64,000 nt of DNA from Nocardia rhamnosiphila NBRC 108938 (GCF_000720425.1 NZ_JOAJ01000009.1:526607-590606), one strand, 5' to 3'. Shown: positions 18,216-27,314, numbered from the stretch's first letter. The notes: generated by a model not told the origin, from the sequence alone. Made by a program: numbers and translations.

Positions 18216-19019
18216 GTGGCGAGAAGAGAACAGCTCCGGGCACGTGACAGCGACCGGGTGGAGGTGTGCGCGCTGCTGGACGCCGCGTCCGCGGACGGCC
18301 AGCTCTCCGACGCGGAGCACACCGCGCGTACGCGGTCGGCGATGCGGGCGAAGTACACCGCCGACCTGGACGCGCTCATCGCGGATCTGCAGATCCCCGG
18401 CGAACTCGCCGGTGCCGCGATCCTGAACCGCGACCGGCCGGCGCGGCCCTGGTGGGTACCGGTCGCCCTGCTGACGGCGGCCGCGGTACTCGGCGCGGTG
18501 GTGGGCCTCGCCCTGCCCGACGACTCCGCGAGCGCGGGTGACCCCGCCACCGAGGAGGCCGTCGAGCAGGCCGCCGCGGATCTGGCCACCGGCAGCGGGC
18601 TGGCTCTTTTCGTCGACAGCTACCGCCGGAAGTTCGGTGACACGATCATCGATGCGGCGACGGTCTTCTCCGACCGGATCCTGGTTCAGCGTCTGGATCG
18701 GGGGGAGGAGCAGGTCTACGAGTTCGACGGCACCGATTTCACCACTACGACCTCGAGCGTATCGAGCTATTCGGAGGGTCGTCCGGTCGATCTCGCGGAT
18801 ATCGATCTGCTCGCCGTGGCCGCGGTATTGGCCGGGGCGCCGGCCACGGTGAAGCTGGCCGACGGGCAGATCGGTCATATCGGTATCGGCTACGAGCTCA
18901 TCGCGCCCGAGGCCGCCGCGCCGGTACTCGATATCTACGTCGGTGACGGCGGCGACCGCACCGGAACGATGCAACTCGCACTGGACGGGACGCCACAGGA
19001 AGTCCATCCGGTCGACTGA
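18216..19019 (+). CDS. DUF1707 membrane protein, paralogue of the upstream gene
   Basis: 267 residues from a GTG with AGAGGAAG at 5-nt spacing, 11 bp after the previous stop. One DUF1707 domain (about 6-62, RARDSDRVEVCALLDAASAD), a transmembrane segment (about 80-100), then an external domain starting GSGLALFVDSYRRKFGDTII. That start is clearly related to the matching part of the neighbouring protein (HFVDRYRAEFGETV). The two genes look co-transcribed. Function unknown; the setting next to ino1 and ponA1 suggests an envelope role. Confidence 0.8.
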   Translation: MARREQLRARDSDRVEVCALLDAASADGQLSDAEHTARTRSAMRAKYTADLDALIADLQIPGELAGAAILNRDRPARPWWVPVALLTAAAVLGAVVGLALPDDSASAGDPATEEAVEQAAADLATGSGLALFVDSYRRKFGDTIIDAATVFSDRILVQRLDRGEEQVYEFDGTDFTTTTSSVSSYSEGRPVDLADIDLLAVAAVLAGAPATVKLADGQIGHIGIGYELIAPEAAAPVLDIYVGDGGDRTGTMQLALDGTPQEVHPVD

Positions 19020-19102
19020 CCGGTCGAGGCCCGTTCACCGGTGCTGCCGAGGCCGGCTGCCCTGCGCGTATGCGTTCCCGTCCGCACAGAACTATGCCTG
19101 GT

Positions 19103-19119
19103 TATATCGCTCCGATATA
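19103..19119. promoter_or_regulatory. Palindrome upstream of padR-ino1, probable PadR operator
   Basis: TATATCG-CTC-CGATATA is a perfect 7-bp inverted repeat, 56 bp before the PadR start codon. It is notably AT-rich for this genome. PadR proteins commonly repress their own operon by binding such sites, so padR and ino1 may both be under its control. Binding is inferred. Confidence 0.6.
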
Positions 19120-19174
19120 GTGGGTAATCGCATCCATTGGTTAGGTCTGTACGGAAGTCAGGGGGTGAAGCCCG

Positions 19175-19735
19175 TTGCTCGAACTGGCAATCCTCGGGCT
19201 GCTCCTGGAATCGCCCATGCACGGCTACGAGCTGAAGAAGCGGCTCACCGGTCTGCTCGGGGCGTTTCGGGCTTTTTCCTACGGGTCGCTGTATCCGACC
19301 TTGAAGCGCATGCGGGCGGATGGACTGATCGCGGAGGAAGTACCCGAGGGACTGTCCACGACCCGCCGAGCCCGGCGGGTCTACCAGCTGACCCCGTCGG
19401 GCCGGGAGCGTTTCAACGACCTCCTGGCCGATACGGGTCCGCAGAACTACACCGATGACGGCTTCGGCGTTCACCTCGCCTTCTTCAGCCGCACCCCCGC
19501 CGAGGCGCGGATGCGGATCCTGGAGGGCAGGCGGCGTCAGGTCGAGGAGCGCCGAGAGGGGCTGCGGGAAGCGATCAAGAAGGCGAGCGGATCGCTGGAT
19601 CGCTACACCCGCCAACTCCATCAACTCGGACTCGAATCAAGCGAGCGCGAAGTGCGCTGGCTCAACGAGTTGATTGCGGCGGAGCAATCGACGAAGGCGG
19701 CACCACAGAAAGAGGGAAATACCGGCCATGAGTAG
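19175..19735 (+). CDS. PadR family transcriptional regulator (Rv0047c-like)
   Basis: 186 residues from a TTG, with an AGGGGG box about 9 nt upstream. The winged-helix domain starts [20 protein letters not shown] and has the wing motif [17 protein letters not shown]. The C-terminal half (about 95-180) is the Vir-type helical dimerisation domain (DPADAR-like [20 protein letters not shown] region). Its 3' end overlaps ino1 by 8 nt, as in mycobacteria where Rv0047c precedes ino1. It likely controls inositol phosphate synthesis together with its own gene. Confidence 0.88.
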   Translation: MLELAILGLLLESPMHGYELKKRLTGLLGAFRAFSYGSLYPTLKRMRADGLIAEEVPEGLSTTRRARRVYQLTPSGRERFNDLLADTGPQNYTDDGFGVHLAFFSRTPAEARMRILEGRRRQVEERREGLREAIKKASGSLDRYTRQLHQLGLESSEREVRWLNELIAAEQSTKAAPQKEGNTGHE

Positions 19736-20819
19736 TGGAGACACCAACAAGTCCAGTGTTCGCGTCGCCATCGTAGGTGTGGGCAACTGCGCCTCTTCGC
19801 TCGTCCAGGGCGTTCAGTACTACCGGGATGCCGACGATTCCACGACGGTGCCCGGACTGATGCATGTGCGGTTCGGCGAATATCACGTGCGGGACGTGCA
19901 GTTCGTGGCCGCCTTCGACGTGGACGCCAAGAAGGTCGGCTTCGACCTGTCCGAGGCGATCTTCGCCAGCGAGAACAACACCATCAAGATCTCCGACGTG
20001 CCGCCGCTGGGTGTCGCCGTGCAGCGCGGTCCGACCCTCGACGGCATCGGCAAGTACTACGCCGAAACCATCGAACTCGCCGAGGCCGAGCCGGTCGATG
20101 TGGTCAAGGCGTTGAAAGACGCCGAGGTGGACGTTCTGGTCTCGTACCTGCCGGTCGGGTCAGAGGAAGCCGACAAGTTCTACGCCCAGTGCGCGATCGA
20201 CGCCGGCGTGGCGTTCGTCAACGCGCTGCCGGTGTTCATCGCCTCGAATCCGGAATGGGCCGAGAAGTTCCGCGCCGCGGGCGTGCCGATCGTCGGTGAC
20301 GACATCAAGAGCCAGGTCGGCGCCACCATCACCCACCGCGTGATGGCCAAACTGTTCGAGGACCGCGGTGTCCAGCTCGACCGCACCATGCAGCTGAACG
20401 TCGGCGGCAATATGGACTTCAAGAACATGCTCGAGCGCGAACGCCTGGAATCGAAGAAGATCTCCAAGACCCAGGCCGTCACGAGCAACCTGAAAAAGGA
20501 AATGGGCGCCAATGATGTGCACATCGGCCCCTCCGACCACGTCGGCTGGCTCGACGACCGTAAATGGGCCTATGTCCGCCTCGAAGGCCGCGCCTTCGGC
20601 GATGTGCCGCTGAACCTGGAGTACAAGCTCGAGGTGTGGGACTCGCCCAACTCGGCCGGCATCATCATCGACGCGGTCCGCGCCGCGAAGATCGCCAAGG
20701 ACCGCGGTATCGGCGGCCCGGTGATCCCGGCGTCGGCGTACCTGATGAAGTCCCCGCCCAAGCAGCTGGCCGACGATATCGCCCGTGCCCAGCTCGAGGC
20801 CTTCATCATCGACGCTTGA
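19728..20819 (+). CDS. ino1: Inositol-3-phosphate synthase
   Basis: 363 residues, close to the 367 of the M. tuberculosis enzyme. The ATG overlaps the PadR stop region by 8 nt and has GAGGG upstream. The enzyme converts glucose-6-phosphate to 1L-myo-inositol-1-phosphate with NAD+, the first step to phosphatidylinositol, PIMs and mycothiol. The NAD-binding motif [14 protein letters not shown] is at about residues 16-29. Catalytic-region motifs are [31 protein letters not shown] and the Lys-rich [18 protein letters not shown]. Cytosolic. Confidence 0.96.
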   Translation: MSSGDTNKSSVRVAIVGVGNCASSLVQGVQYYRDADDSTTVPGLMHVRFGEYHVRDVQFVAAFDVDAKKVGFDLSEAIFASENNTIKISDVPPLGVAVQRGPTLDGIGKYYAETIELAEAEPVDVVKALKDAEVDVLVSYLPVGSEEADKFYAQCAIDAGVAFVNALPVFIASNPEWAEKFRAAGVPIVGDDIKSQVGATITHRVMAKLFEDRGVQLDRTMQLNVGGNMDFKNMLERERLESKKISKTQAVTSNLKKEMGANDVHIGPSDHVGWLDDRKWAYVRLEGRAFGDVPLNLEYKLEVWDSPNSAGIIIDAVRAAKIAKDRGIGGPVIPASAYLMKSPPKQLADDIARAQLEAFIIDA

Positions 20820-20825
20820 GTTCTC

Positions 20826-20846
20826 GGCGGCGCCTGAGGCGCCGCC
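20826..20846 (+). terminator. ino1 terminator hairpin
   Basis: Perfect 9-bp stem GGCGGCGCC / GGCGCCGCC around a TGA loop, 6 nt after the ino1 stop codon. No T-tract is present. Confidence 0.7.
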
Positions 20847-20911
20847 GGGTCGAGCCTCTTGTGTCTCACCGTTTCGGCCTCGGGACTCGAGCCTTCGGCT
20901 CATGCGACGTG

Positions 20912-20939
20912 CGGTCGGCCTTCCGCGGAAGGCCGACCG
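20912..20939. repeat. 28-bp perfect palindrome
   Basis: CGGTCGGCCTTCCG joined directly to CGGAAGGCCGACCG, a 14-bp perfect inverted repeat with no spacer. It could be a bidirectional terminator or a protein site. It lies 92 bp after ino1. Confidence 0.7.
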
Positions 20940-21117
20940 TTGAGCACCTTCGGCCAAGGGGCGAGACGGGCCTCACCCCTTCGAGGTGTCTCGTAGGACT
21001 CGACGCATGCGGGTTGCGTCGGCGTTCGATGTCGAGGTCCACAGGTGGGCTGCCCTCGCCGGCGGGGCGGTGAGCAGCACCTCCCGCCGGGAGGCACTCC
21101 GCTTCTAATCTGTTGCC

Positions 21118-21657
21118 ATGGTGTCGAAGCGGTGGGCCGTGACGGTCGTGCAGCGGTATCTGGCCGAGGAGGCGGCGAAGAGCGGTGGGCCGGCACTGGT
21201 GGTCATGGATGCCGGGTCGCACCGGTTGGGTTGGGTGGTCGGCTGCCAGGGCGAAAGTTACCTGCGCACCCGCAGAATCTCGGACATGCTGGTCGGCCAT
21301 GGGTCCTTCTTGGTCGATGGAGTGGACGGCAGCCTGCACATGGTGCATGCGGCCGCTGATCTCGAGCACGGTGAGTGGATCACCGAATATCTCGAGCGGG
21401 TTCGCGGTGTCGAGCGTGTCGATCCGCTGCGATCCCGAATCGCCGGTCTGCTCGCGCGGGGGCACCGCCTCGATGCGCTCAGGGCCGTGCGGGCAACAGC
21501 ACCCGAACTCGGGCCGCGAGAGGCCAAGGAGTACATCGAGGCTGTGGCGGCCGGCGCGCCGGTGCCCGAGCGGGTGCGCTCGCGCTTGCCCCGACCGCCG
21601 GTCGGGTTCAGGTATTGCACGGCGTTGTCCGGGCCGAACCCCGAGCCGATCGCGTAA
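21118..21657 (+). CDS. Imm35/YrhB-like protein with L7/L12-like C-terminus
   Basis: 179 residues, ATG start. Residues 1-95 resemble the Imm35/YrhB family found among polymorphic-toxin immunity proteins, with GWVVGCQGESYLRT, then MLVGHGSFLVDGVDGSLH (the family's G-x-P/S-x-hVD-x-xDG pattern). Residues about 105-140 (RIAGLLARGHRLDALRAVRA, then GPREAKEYIEAV) match the C-terminal helix-turn-helix of ribosomal protein L7/L12. No toxin gene lies beside it. The role as an orphan immunity protein is inferred and could be wrong. Confidence 0.65.
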   Translation: MVSKRWAVTVVQRYLAEEAAKSGGPALVVMDAGSHRLGWVVGCQGESYLRTRRISDMLVGHGSFLVDGVDGSLHMVHAAADLEHGEWITEYLERVRGVERVDPLRSRIAGLLARGHRLDALRAVRATAPELGPREAKEYIEAVAAGAPVPERVRSRLPRPPVGFRYCTALSGPNPEPIA

Positions 21658-21913
21658 GGGCCGGACCCTGTCCGGCGCGGTGCATACCGTGTGGACAGTG
21701 CCGGCGCGCCCCGGAGCGGTCATCGCCGCGGGTGATTCCCGCATCACGGTGGCGACGTCGACCCCGTCTCCTCCGCCGATACGTCACATCCGACAGCACA
21801 CACGAAGCCGCAGTACATTCACGGCGCCGAGTTCACCGACGGCCTGCAGCGGCGGCGGGGAGCCCGCCGCACGCACGGACCGGCCCCGCTCGGACCTCGA
21901 TCCGCGGCCGGCA

Positions 21914-22339
21914 TCAGTCCAGCGAGACGTAGACCTCCACCGATGTCGGGCCGGTATAGCGTTCCAGTTCGGCGGTGTGCGAGCGGGTTATCGTGCCCGC
22001 CTTCTCCGCTTCCCGCACCCGCGCCCACGCCGTGCGCAGCAGATCGTAGGGTTTCTCGGTGACGACGAATTTCGCGTAGCGGCCGGTGGGCACCCGGGTG
22101 AGTACATCGCCCGGATCCAGGTCGGTCATCTTCTTGATCTCGTAGCCGAGTACGGCCACCGCGTGGTCCCCTTGGCCGATATAGGCGGCGACCCGGGGAA
22201 CGTTCTTCTCGCGGCCGAGGTACCGGTCCCAGGTGAAGTTCACCAGGTCGAGGTCACGGGCGGTCACCTCCCGGCCGGCCAGTGGAATGGTGAGCCCGGC
22301 CACCAGGCTTTCGTCGAGTTCGACAATTTCGAAATCCAC
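21914..22339 (-). CDS. GyrI-like effector-binding domain protein
   Basis: 141 residues from a GTG with AGGAAG 5 nt upstream. A stand-alone GyrI-like/AraC-type effector-binding domain: DFEIVELDESLVAGLTIPLA at the start, and GDVLTRVPTGRYAKFVVTE as the internal repeat strand. Proteins of this type bind hydrophobic small molecules and in some cases hydrolyse them. No DNA-binding domain is attached. It sits 9 bp after a paralogue on the same strand, with about 35-40% visible similarity. Confidence 0.8.
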   Translation of the reverse strand: MDFEIVELDESLVAGLTIPLAGREVTARDLDLVNFTWDRYLGREKNVPRVAAYIGQGDHAVAVLGYEIKKMTDLDPGDVLTRVPTGRYAKFVVTEKPYDLLRTAWARVREAEKAGTITRSHTAELERYTGPTSVEVYVSLD

Positions 22340-22348
22340 AGCTGCTTC

Positions 22349-22810
22349 CTACCTGCTCGCCGCATCGTCTGCCGCCATCGCCACGAACACTTCCACGGTG
22401 TGCTCGTCGGGGTAGCGCTCGTAGTCACCGGTATAGGAGCGGACCAGCCGGCCGGCGGCCTCCGCGTCCCAGATCGCCCGCCACAGGGTCACGATCGTCT
22501 CGCCGAGGTCGTCGCCGCTGAGGGTGAAGCGGGCGTAGCGTCCGGCGGGGATACGGGCGAGGACATCGCCGGGTAGTAGATCGTCGAGGCTGTGACAGCG
22601 GTAGCCGATGATATGGGTGAGGTAGGAGTTGATCTCCGGGGCATGATCGACGAAGGCGCTGGCGGGGTGGCCGGGTAACGATCGGGCCAGTGTGGTTTTC
22701 CAGGCCTCTTCGACTCTGGTGCGGCGCGGTCCTTCCACGGCCAGTGCCGGGCTGCGTAGCACCATTCCCGCCACCAGCGTTTCCGGGCGGTCAACGACAT
22801 TGAATTCCAC
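22349..22810 (-). CDS. GyrI-like effector-binding domain protein, paralogue
   Basis: 153 residues, GTG start (VEFNVVDRPETLVAGMVLRS). Same fold as its neighbour: GDVLARIPAGRYARFTLSG aligns with GDVLTRVPTGRYAKFVVTE, and the ends RYPDEHTVEVFVAM and RYTGPTSVEVYVSL match. Family role: small-molecule binding, cytoplasmic. First gene of a two-gene operon and divergent from nothing close; the next gene upstream is on the same strand 177 bp away. Confidence 0.8.
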   Translation of the reverse strand: MEFNVVDRPETLVAGMVLRSPALAVEGPRRTRVEEAWKTTLARSLPGHPASAFVDHAPEINSYLTHIIGYRCHSLDDLLPGDVLARIPAGRYARFTLSGDDLGETIVTLWRAIWDAEAAGRLVRSYTGDYERYPDEHTVEVFVAMAADDAASR

Positions 22811-22987
22811 CGGCGTAGCCCCTATGTCTCGTCATACGTCGTCGCTCCAGCGCATATCCTCCCGCACGCCCGTCCCGGATCGGGCGTCGGCCCGTGCCGG
22901 TCGGTCGGATGGGCGACATCTCACTCTGGCCAACGATGCTGCCATGCCGACCGTTCCTTCGGTGGGATCACGACAGGAATCCGTAGG

Positions 22988-25327
22988 TCACGGTACGGGA
23001 ATCGTTACGCCGGGCAGGATTTCGACCACGCGCGGGGCCGGTGGCGGAGGTGCCACCGGTGGTGCGGGTGCTGGCGCGGGCGCTTCGGCGGGGGGAGTCG
23101 CGGGCGCCTGGGGTTCCGGTTCGTATTCGGGTTCGGGGGCATACGGTTCGGCGGCCGGGGGGATGACGATGAAGGGTTGCCGGGACGGTTGCTGCTGCGG
23201 CTCCGGCTGTTGCGGGGACGGTGGGTTGAGGATGTCGTACGGGTTGTGTGAGGGCTGCTGTGGTGCGGCCGGGACGACCGGTGCGGGGTTCAGGGCCGGT
23301 GCGCCGATCTGCTCGGCCGGAGTGTCGGTCAGCGCACCGTCCATGGTCTGTTTCCAGATATCGGAGGGCAGCCCCGAACCGTAGATCCGGCCGCCGCCGG
23401 CGGTGACGATCGGAAGGTTCGACTCGGTACCGACCCAGACCGCGGTGGACAGCGACGGCGTGAAGCCGACCATCCAGGCGTCCTTGTTCTGACCGGTATC
23501 GCCCAGCTGGGTGGTGCCCGTTTTGGCGGCGGAGGGGCGTCCGCTCAGCGCGTGGCCGTTGGAGTACGCGGCGATGGGCAACATGGCCGTGGCGGTCTGC
23601 GCGGCGATGGTCTGCGGTATCCGCTGCTCCGACGGTGGCGGCTGGGCGCCGGTGCGCTGCCCCGGATCGCCGCCGCGGTCCAGCAGCACGCGGCCGTCCC
23701 CGCGGACCACACGCTGTACGAAGTACGGCTGGTGGTAGCGGCCCGCACCGGCGATGGTGGCGTAGGCCGAGGCCATGTCGAAGGGTCGCACCAGATAGGT
23801 ACCGAGCACGATGGAGGGCATGGGCGGCGCACCCATCTCGGTGAGCGACTGCCCCGGGACGCCGGGGATGTCCTGCGGGATCCCGGCCTGGTGGGCGGCG
23901 TCGGCGATCGCCTGGGGACCGTTGTTCATCGCGAGGGTGAGCCGGTAGAAGCTGGTGTTGAGCGAGCGTTTGAAGGCCTCGTTCAGGCTGCACGTACCGC
24001 AGGACTCGTCCTCCACATTGCGCACCAGCACACCGTTGACGTCCACCGGCGTGCTGTCGAACGCCCGGGACAGCGGGATCCCCTGCTGTAACGCCGCGAG
24101 TACCGCGAAAGTTTTGAACGCCGACCCCGTCTGTACCGGAGCCTGGGCGAAATCGAAACCGATCCCGTCGGCGCCGCCGTAGTAGGCGCGGACCGCGCCC
24201 GATCGCGGATCGATGGAGGTCACCGCGGTGCGCAGCTCCGGCGGCTGGCCGTCGAGGGCGCCGGTCGCGGCGGCGGTCGCGGCCTGCTGGGCCTGCGCGT
24301 CGATGGTGGTGGTGATCTGCAGTGCGCCGGTGTTCAGCTCCTCGTCGGAGATCCCCGCGTCGGCCAGTTCGCGCAGCACCTGTGTCTTGATATGGCCCTC
24401 CGGGCCGCGAGTGGTGTCGACGTCCTCGGGGGCGGGTGGCGGAATTGTCGGGGGGAAGACGATCGCGTCGCGTTCACCGGGGGCGATCGTGTCCATCTCG
24501 ACCATTCCGTTGAGCACGTAGTTCCAGCGTTGCAGCAGCTGCGGGAGCCGGGTCTGCGGGTCCAGTGCGGAGGGCGAACGGATGAGCGCGGCCAGGACCG
24601 CGCCCTCGGCGACGGTCAGCTCGGAAACCGGTTTACCGAAGTAGGCCTGGGCGGCGGCGGCGATCCCGTAGGCGCCGCGACCGAAGTAGATGGTGTTCAG
24701 GTAGGCGCCGAGGATATCGTCCTTGCTCCATTCCTTGGCCATCTTCGAGGAGATGATCAGCTCGTGCATCTTGCGGCTGACCGTGCGCTCGGAGCCCAGG
24801 AAAGCGTTCTTCACGTACTGCTGGGTGATGGTGGAACCGCCACCGGCGTTCGCCCGGCCCAGCACATTGTCGCGGACGGCGCGCAGTAGCCCCGACGCCG
24901 AGAAACCCGGGTTGCTGTAGAAGTTGCGGTCCTCCGCGGACAGGACCGCCTCACGGACGTGCTCGGGCACATCCGACAGCGGTACGGGAGTGCGGTTGCC
25001 CTCGGGCGGCACCACCTTCGCCAGCACGGTGGAGCCGTCGGAGGCCGTGATCGTCGCGGTCTGGTTGATCGGTACCGTCCCGGCGGCCGGGATCTCCGCA
25101 CTCCAGTACACCAGGGCGATCAGCAGCGTCGGGATGGCGATCACGATGGTGAACAGCCACAGCACCAGATGCCGGATGCGCTGGCCGCGGGTCCGGTGTG
25201 GGCGGATATAGGTGGGTGGCCGGGGCGGACGGGGACGCGGCCCGGGATCGTCGAGCTCTTTCCAACCGGCTATCGAGGGGTACTGCGGTGGCTGGTTGCG
25301 GCCACGTCGAGAACGGAACGAGCTCAC
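22988..25327 (-). CDS. Second bifunctional class A penicillin-binding protein (PonA1 paralogue)
   Basis: 779 residues from a GTG with GGAG at 6-nt spacing. Short Pro/Arg-rich cytoplasmic tail (about 1-55), membrane anchor (about 56-78), GT51 domain (about 95-285; EDRNFYSNPGFS, GGSTITQQYVKN, NTIYFGRGAYGI), transpeptidase domain (about 350-650; GSAFKTF, RSLNTSF, KTGTTQLG). The Pro/Gln/Glu-rich tail ends in VEILPGVTIPVP at the very C-terminus; PonA1 has VEILPGITIPVP at the same place followed by 50 more residues. No PASTA domain, so it is a PonA1 duplicate and not a PonA2. Peptidoglycan polymerisation and cross-linking. Confidence 0.93.
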   Translation of the reverse strand: MSSFRSRRGRNQPPQYPSIAGWKELDDPGPRPRPPRPPTYIRPHRTRGQRIRHLVLWLFTIVIAIPTLLIALVYWSAEIPAAGTVPINQTATITASDGSTVLAKVVPPEGNRTPVPLSDVPEHVREAVLSAEDRNFYSNPGFSASGLLRAVRDNVLGRANAGGGSTITQQYVKNAFLGSERTVSRKMHELIISSKMAKEWSKDDILGAYLNTIYFGRGAYGIAAAAQAYFGKPVSELTVAEGAVLAALIRSPSALDPQTRLPQLLQRWNYVLNGMVEMDTIAPGERDAIVFPPTIPPPAPEDVDTTRGPEGHIKTQVLRELADAGISDEELNTGALQITTTIDAQAQQAATAAATGALDGQPPELRTAVTSIDPRSGAVRAYYGGADGIGFDFAQAPVQTGSAFKTFAVLAALQQGIPLSRAFDSTPVDVNGVLVRNVEDESCGTCSLNEAFKRSLNTSFYRLTLAMNNGPQAIADAAHQAGIPQDIPGVPGQSLTEMGAPPMPSIVLGTYLVRPFDMASAYATIAGAGRYHQPYFVQRVVRGDGRVLLDRGGDPGQRTGAQPPPSEQRIPQTIAAQTATAMLPIAAYSNGHALSGRPSAAKTGTTQLGDTGQNKDAWMVGFTPSLSTAVWVGTESNLPIVTAGGGRIYGSGLPSDIWKQTMDGALTDTPAEQIGAPALNPAPVVPAAPQQPSHNPYDILNPPSPQQPEPQQQPSRQPFIVIPPAAEPYAPEPEYEPEPQAPATPPAEAPAPAPAPPVAPPPPAPRVVEILPGVTIPVP

Positions 25328-25395
25328 GATCATCTCCTCTCGGAGCGTCGGAAAAACTCAGGCGCACCACCGCCAGATCCCAGGATACCCAGAGA

Positions 25396-26280
25396 TCAGC
25401 TTTTGACTCCGCCCGCCGTGAGCCCGGAGATGATCCGCCGCTGGAATACCAGTACCAGGATCACCAGCGGCACGGTCACCAGCGTGCCCGCGGCCATGAT
25501 CGCACCGTACGGGGGGACCAGCGGATTGTTCCCGGAGAACCGGGCGATGGCCACCGTCACCGGTTCCGTTTCGCTACCGGAGAGCACCCGGGCGAGCAGG
25601 TACTCGTTGACCGCCGCGATGAACGCCAGGATCGCGGTGGTGAACACGGCCGGCGCGGCGAGCGGCAGCATCACCAGCCGGAACGCCTGCACCTTCGTGG
25701 CGCCGTCGATCCGGGCCGCCTCCTCGAGTTCCCACGGCAGTTCGGCGAAGAACGAGGCCAGGATGTACACCGTCAGAGGCAGCACGAAGGAGATGTTCGG
25801 CAGGATCAGCGCCTGGTACTTGCCGATCCAGCCGATCTCGGTGAACAGCTGGAACAGCGGCGTCACCAGGACGACCACCGGGAACATCGACGCGCTCAGG
25901 ATCACCCCGGACACCAGGTAGCGGCCCTTGAAGGTGAGCCGGGCCAGCGCGTAGGCCGCCATGATCCCGATGACCAGCGCGATCGCGGTACTGGCCGCAC
26001 CGATGATCACACTGTTCAGCAGCGCGTGGGCGAAATTGTTACCGCGGCTGGTGTCGAACGCGTCCCGGAAGTTGTCCAGGGTGAGGTGCGTGGGCCACGG
26101 GGTGGAATCGAAGGTGTGGTCGGGATCGCGGAAGGCGGTCACCGCCATCCAGTAGAACGGGCCCAGTCCCCAGACGAGCACGATCAGGGCGCCCACGTAG
26201 ATGCGGGCCGAGCCGAGCCTGCGCCGCCACGAGGACGTGGGTCCGGCGGTACCGATTTGCTGAGTTGCCACCGCGGCCAT
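25396..26280 (-). CDS. sugB: Sugar ABC transporter permease, SugB-like
   Basis: 294 residues; ATG overlaps the SugA TGA by one base (TGATG). Six membrane segments and the EAA motif region EEAARIDGATKVQAFRLVMLP, which contacts the ATPase. It is a MalG-type permease; with SugA it forms the channel of an importer that in mycobacteria recycles trehalose. The gene order lpqY-sugA-sugB matches M. tuberculosis Rv1235-Rv1237. Trehalose specificity is inferred from order and family. Confidence 0.85.
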   Translation of the reverse strand: MAAVATQQIGTAGPTSSWRRRLGSARIYVGALIVLVWGLGPFYWMAVTAFRDPDHTFDSTPWPTHLTLDNFRDAFDTSRGNNFAHALLNSVIIGAASTAIALVIGIMAAYALARLTFKGRYLVSGVILSASMFPVVVLVTPLFQLFTEIGWIGKYQALILPNISFVLPLTVYILASFFAELPWELEEAARIDGATKVQAFRLVMLPLAAPAVFTTAILAFIAAVNEYLLARVLSGSETEPVTVAIARFSGNNPLVPPYGAIMAAGTLVTVPLVILVLVFQRRIISGLTAGGVKS

Positions 26281-27314
26281 CACGCCTTCCGCTGTTCTTC
26301 CTGCGTCCGCACCGCGTTCGCGCCCAATATCTTCACCAGTACGAACGCCGCCGCGAAGATCAACAAGAAGGTGATCGTCGACAGTGCGGCCGCACTGTTG
26401 GGTCCCTGCCGCGTCTGCTCGACGACCAGGACCGACAGCGTCCGGGTGGCCGGGAGATTATTGGTCATGATGGCGGGCAGGTCGTACATGCGCAGCGCGT
26501 CCATGGTGCGGAACAGCACCGCGACCAGCAGCGCCGGTTTGAGCAGCGGCATGGTGATCTGGGTGAACCGCTGCCAGGCCGAGGCGCCGTCCACCCGGGC
26601 CGCCTCGTAGACGTCGTCGGGGATGATCTGCAGACCGGCCAGCAGCAGCAGCGCCACGAACGGCGCCGTCTTCCACACATCGGCGGCGATCACCGCGAAA
26701 CGGGCCGGCCACGCGTCGGAGGTCCACAGGATCTCGGTGCCGAACACGGTGTTGACCACGCCGTCGTACTGGAACATGAACTCCCAGAGCCGGGCCGTCA
26801 CCGCGGTCGGGATCGCCCACGGGATCAGCACCGCCGCGCGCAGCAGCGCCCGGCCCTTGAAAGTCTTACCCATCACGATGGCCATACCGAGCCCGATCGC
26901 CACCTCCAGCGTCACCGTGACAACCGCGAAGAACAGCGTGACGCCGACGGCCCCCCAGAACTCGGCGCCCAGATTACCGGTGGGGCATTCGGTGACACCG
27001 CCGGTGATGACCTGGCATTGGCCGAGGATCCAGTGCAGGTAGTTGTAGAAGGTGCTTTCGCCGCTGTCGACGAAGCGACCGGTCGTCTCGTCGAGCCGAT
27101 CGTCGTAGGTGAACGACATCCACAGCGCCCGCAGCACCGGATAACCGATCACCACGGTGAGCGCTATCAGCACCGGCGCGACGAACAGCCACGCCCGGCC
27201 CGACATACGGACTTCGTCGCGAAGCCTGCTGGACGTCCCGCGATCGTTGGTCGCGTTCGCGGGCTTTTCTGTACGGACCGACGCCTGCGCGACCGTTCCG
27301 GAAGGATCCGACAC
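26280..27314 (-). CDS. sugA: Sugar ABC transporter permease, SugA-like
   Basis: 344 residues from a GTG with AGGAGAG 8 nt upstream. Six membrane segments of a MalF-type permease, with the EAA loop YEAARVDGASAWQRFTQITM. An extracytoplasmic stretch of about 55 residues between the first two spans (from TYDDRLDETTGRFVDSGEST) includes two Cys, in GQCQVITG and VTECPTG, likely disulfide-bonded. It is somewhat longer than I expect for SugA. Co-transcribed with lpqY (44-bp gap) and sugB. Confidence 0.85.
   Translation of the reverse strand: MSDPSGTVAQASVRTEKPANATNDRGTSSRLRDEVRMSGRAWLFVAPVLIALTVVIGYPVLRALWMSFTYDDRLDETTGRFVDSGESTFYNYLHWILGQCQVITGGVTECPTGNLGAEFWGAVGVTLFFAVVTVTLEVAIGLGMAIVMGKTFKGRALLRAAVLIPWAIPTAVTARLWEFMFQYDGVVNTVFGTEILWTSDAWPARFAVIAADVWKTAPFVALLLLAGLQIIPDDVYEAARVDGASAWQRFTQITMPLLKPALLVAVLFRTMDALRMYDLPAIMTNNLPATRTLSVLVVEQTRQGPNSAAALSTITFLLIFAAAFVLVKILGANAVRTQEEQRKA

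Larger units (their letters stand above)
20820..21117. other. Hairpin-rich intergenic region after ino1
   Basis: About 300 bp with no convincing gene. Besides the terminator it holds a short GAGCC-TTC-GGCTC hairpin (20889-20901), a 28-bp perfect palindrome (20912-20939) and GACCGTTGAGCAC (20935-20947), one base different from a block inside the dispersed repeats at 7401 and 54948. It probably includes the promoter of the next gene. Confidence 0.5.
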
